A DNA stretch of 64,000 nt, taken from contig NC_064763.1 of NCBI RefSeq assembly GCF_011397635.1, forward strand, positions 25,867,437 through 25,931,436. The letters are read 5' to 3'. The DNA comes from Epinephelus fuscoguttatus. Lineage: Eukaryota; Chordata; Actinopteri; Perciformes; Serranidae. The notes beneath the pieces are model-generated. The model ran no database searches. It saw only the letters and a list, made by a program, of their open reading frames with translations, and was not told where the DNA came from. The position numbers were made by a program, and so were the translations under genes. Of this stretch, positions 63,156 through 64,000 are shown one piece after another. Each line of letters starts with the position of its first letter. Position 1 is the stretch's first letter.

Positions 63156-64000
63156 TTTTATACTAATTTATGTAAAATAGAGATTAAACGAGGATTGGAT
63201 AGATAGAAAGCGAAAATATGGGGAGAGGGGATTACAGGCCATAAAGTCAGTTATACTCTGGTTGCATAACACTGTGCTATGGTACATGAAGCCAGCAGGA
63301 CATCAGACTCATCAAAGCTGATTGATGGATAATGTGATGAAATGTGTTCAAAAGACTCAGTGGGGGGGCATCATACGTTAAAATATGGCTCAAAGTGACC
63401 ATTGGGTATTAAAACATTCAGACTTGCTCTGTTTCAGGCACAGGTGCTTCCCGGTCTGTTGTTTGTCGGCACAGAAGCACTCACTCATTTACATTTTCTC
63501 CAAACTTTAGAGCTTTTTAAGGGAAAAGTTAAATATTTTGAGAGAAATACACTTATTCACACTTGTGCCAAGAGTTAGAATAGAAGATTGACACCACTCA
63601 TATCTGTACACTCATATGCAGTGGCACCATGTAGGGGTAAAAGTTAGGACAATTCCAGTCAGGGGCCCCAAAATAGGTAAAAAATTAATATAACATTATC
63701 AAACCATCATCATTAAGATTTTTTTTTTCACATAGTAATAGATTTAATGATCTCTTCGTTTTTACTTGTTTTTAGCAGTAAAAGTTAAATATCCCGATTG
63801 AAAAAAAGTAAACATCCATACTGACTGACCACCCCCCTGTATCTGCATGAAATGGTTTGGTCCTGCATGAGTGCACTGAAGGTGATGTGCCTTGTAGCAG
63901 TTAGCAGTTGCCCTAGAAAGCTACAGTCATCACCATGCTACCTAGTACTGAAGAAAAAGGGAAATTAAGAAAGGAAAGAGAGGAGAGGCAAAAGAAAGGG

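Larger units (their letters stand above)
61850..64000. other. Intergenic, repeats only
   Basis: No gene recognised to the end of the window. It contains a LINE-tail fragment and an inverted copy of the 31415-31880 repeat; the remainder is AT-rich single-copy-looking sequence. Confidence 0.5.

Overview
The window is nuclear DNA from a ray-finned fish, most likely a percomorph teleost. Genes are split by GT-AG introns. Intergenic and intronic DNA is full of (CA/TG)n microsatellites, tRNA-derived SINEs, a LINE remnant and many small inverted-repeat DNA transposons typical of fish genomes. Nothing prokaryotic was seen. Exon boundaries were derived by hand from splice sites, reading phase and remembered family sequences; no alignment was run.

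Layout. (1) 725-5160, plus strand: slc51a, organic solute transporter alpha, 8 coding exons, with a TATA box at 639. (2) 10020-13166, plus: a one-exon AMER (APC membrane recruitment) family gene whose ends resemble AMER2 and whose centre is a long Pro/Ser/Thr-rich region with an IPVS repeat. (3) 18718-36908, minus: phldb2 (LL5-beta), about 17 coding exons ending in a PH domain. (4) 42147-47678, minus: hhla2, a B7-family immune ligand/receptor gene, 6 exons. (5) 50480-61467, plus: gabrr3, GABA-A receptor rho-3 subunit, 9 exons. The DNA between is non-coding and repeat-rich.

The human counterparts of slc51a, phldb2, hhla2 and gabrr3 all lie on chromosome 3q, so this looks like an old conserved block. 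Mammals have AMER1 (Xq), AMER2 (13q) and AMER3 (2q) but, as far as I know, no AMER on 3q. The AMER-like gene may therefore be a fourth ancient copy lost in mammals. It carries four [S/T]xIP motifs (EB-type microtubule plus-end ligands) at its C-terminus, an in-frame potential internal intron, and a tandem coding repeat. It is the most novel item here. It lies tail to tail with phldb2, whose product also tethers microtubule ends to phosphoinositide membranes.

The repeats include a 400-bp hAT-type element with a perfect 8-bp target-site duplication, a Harbinger-like element that almost fills one phldb2 intron, several nested foldback elements, and a SINE just upstream of gabrr3 exon 8. The window is ordinary vertebrate gene content, not an exotic gene cluster.
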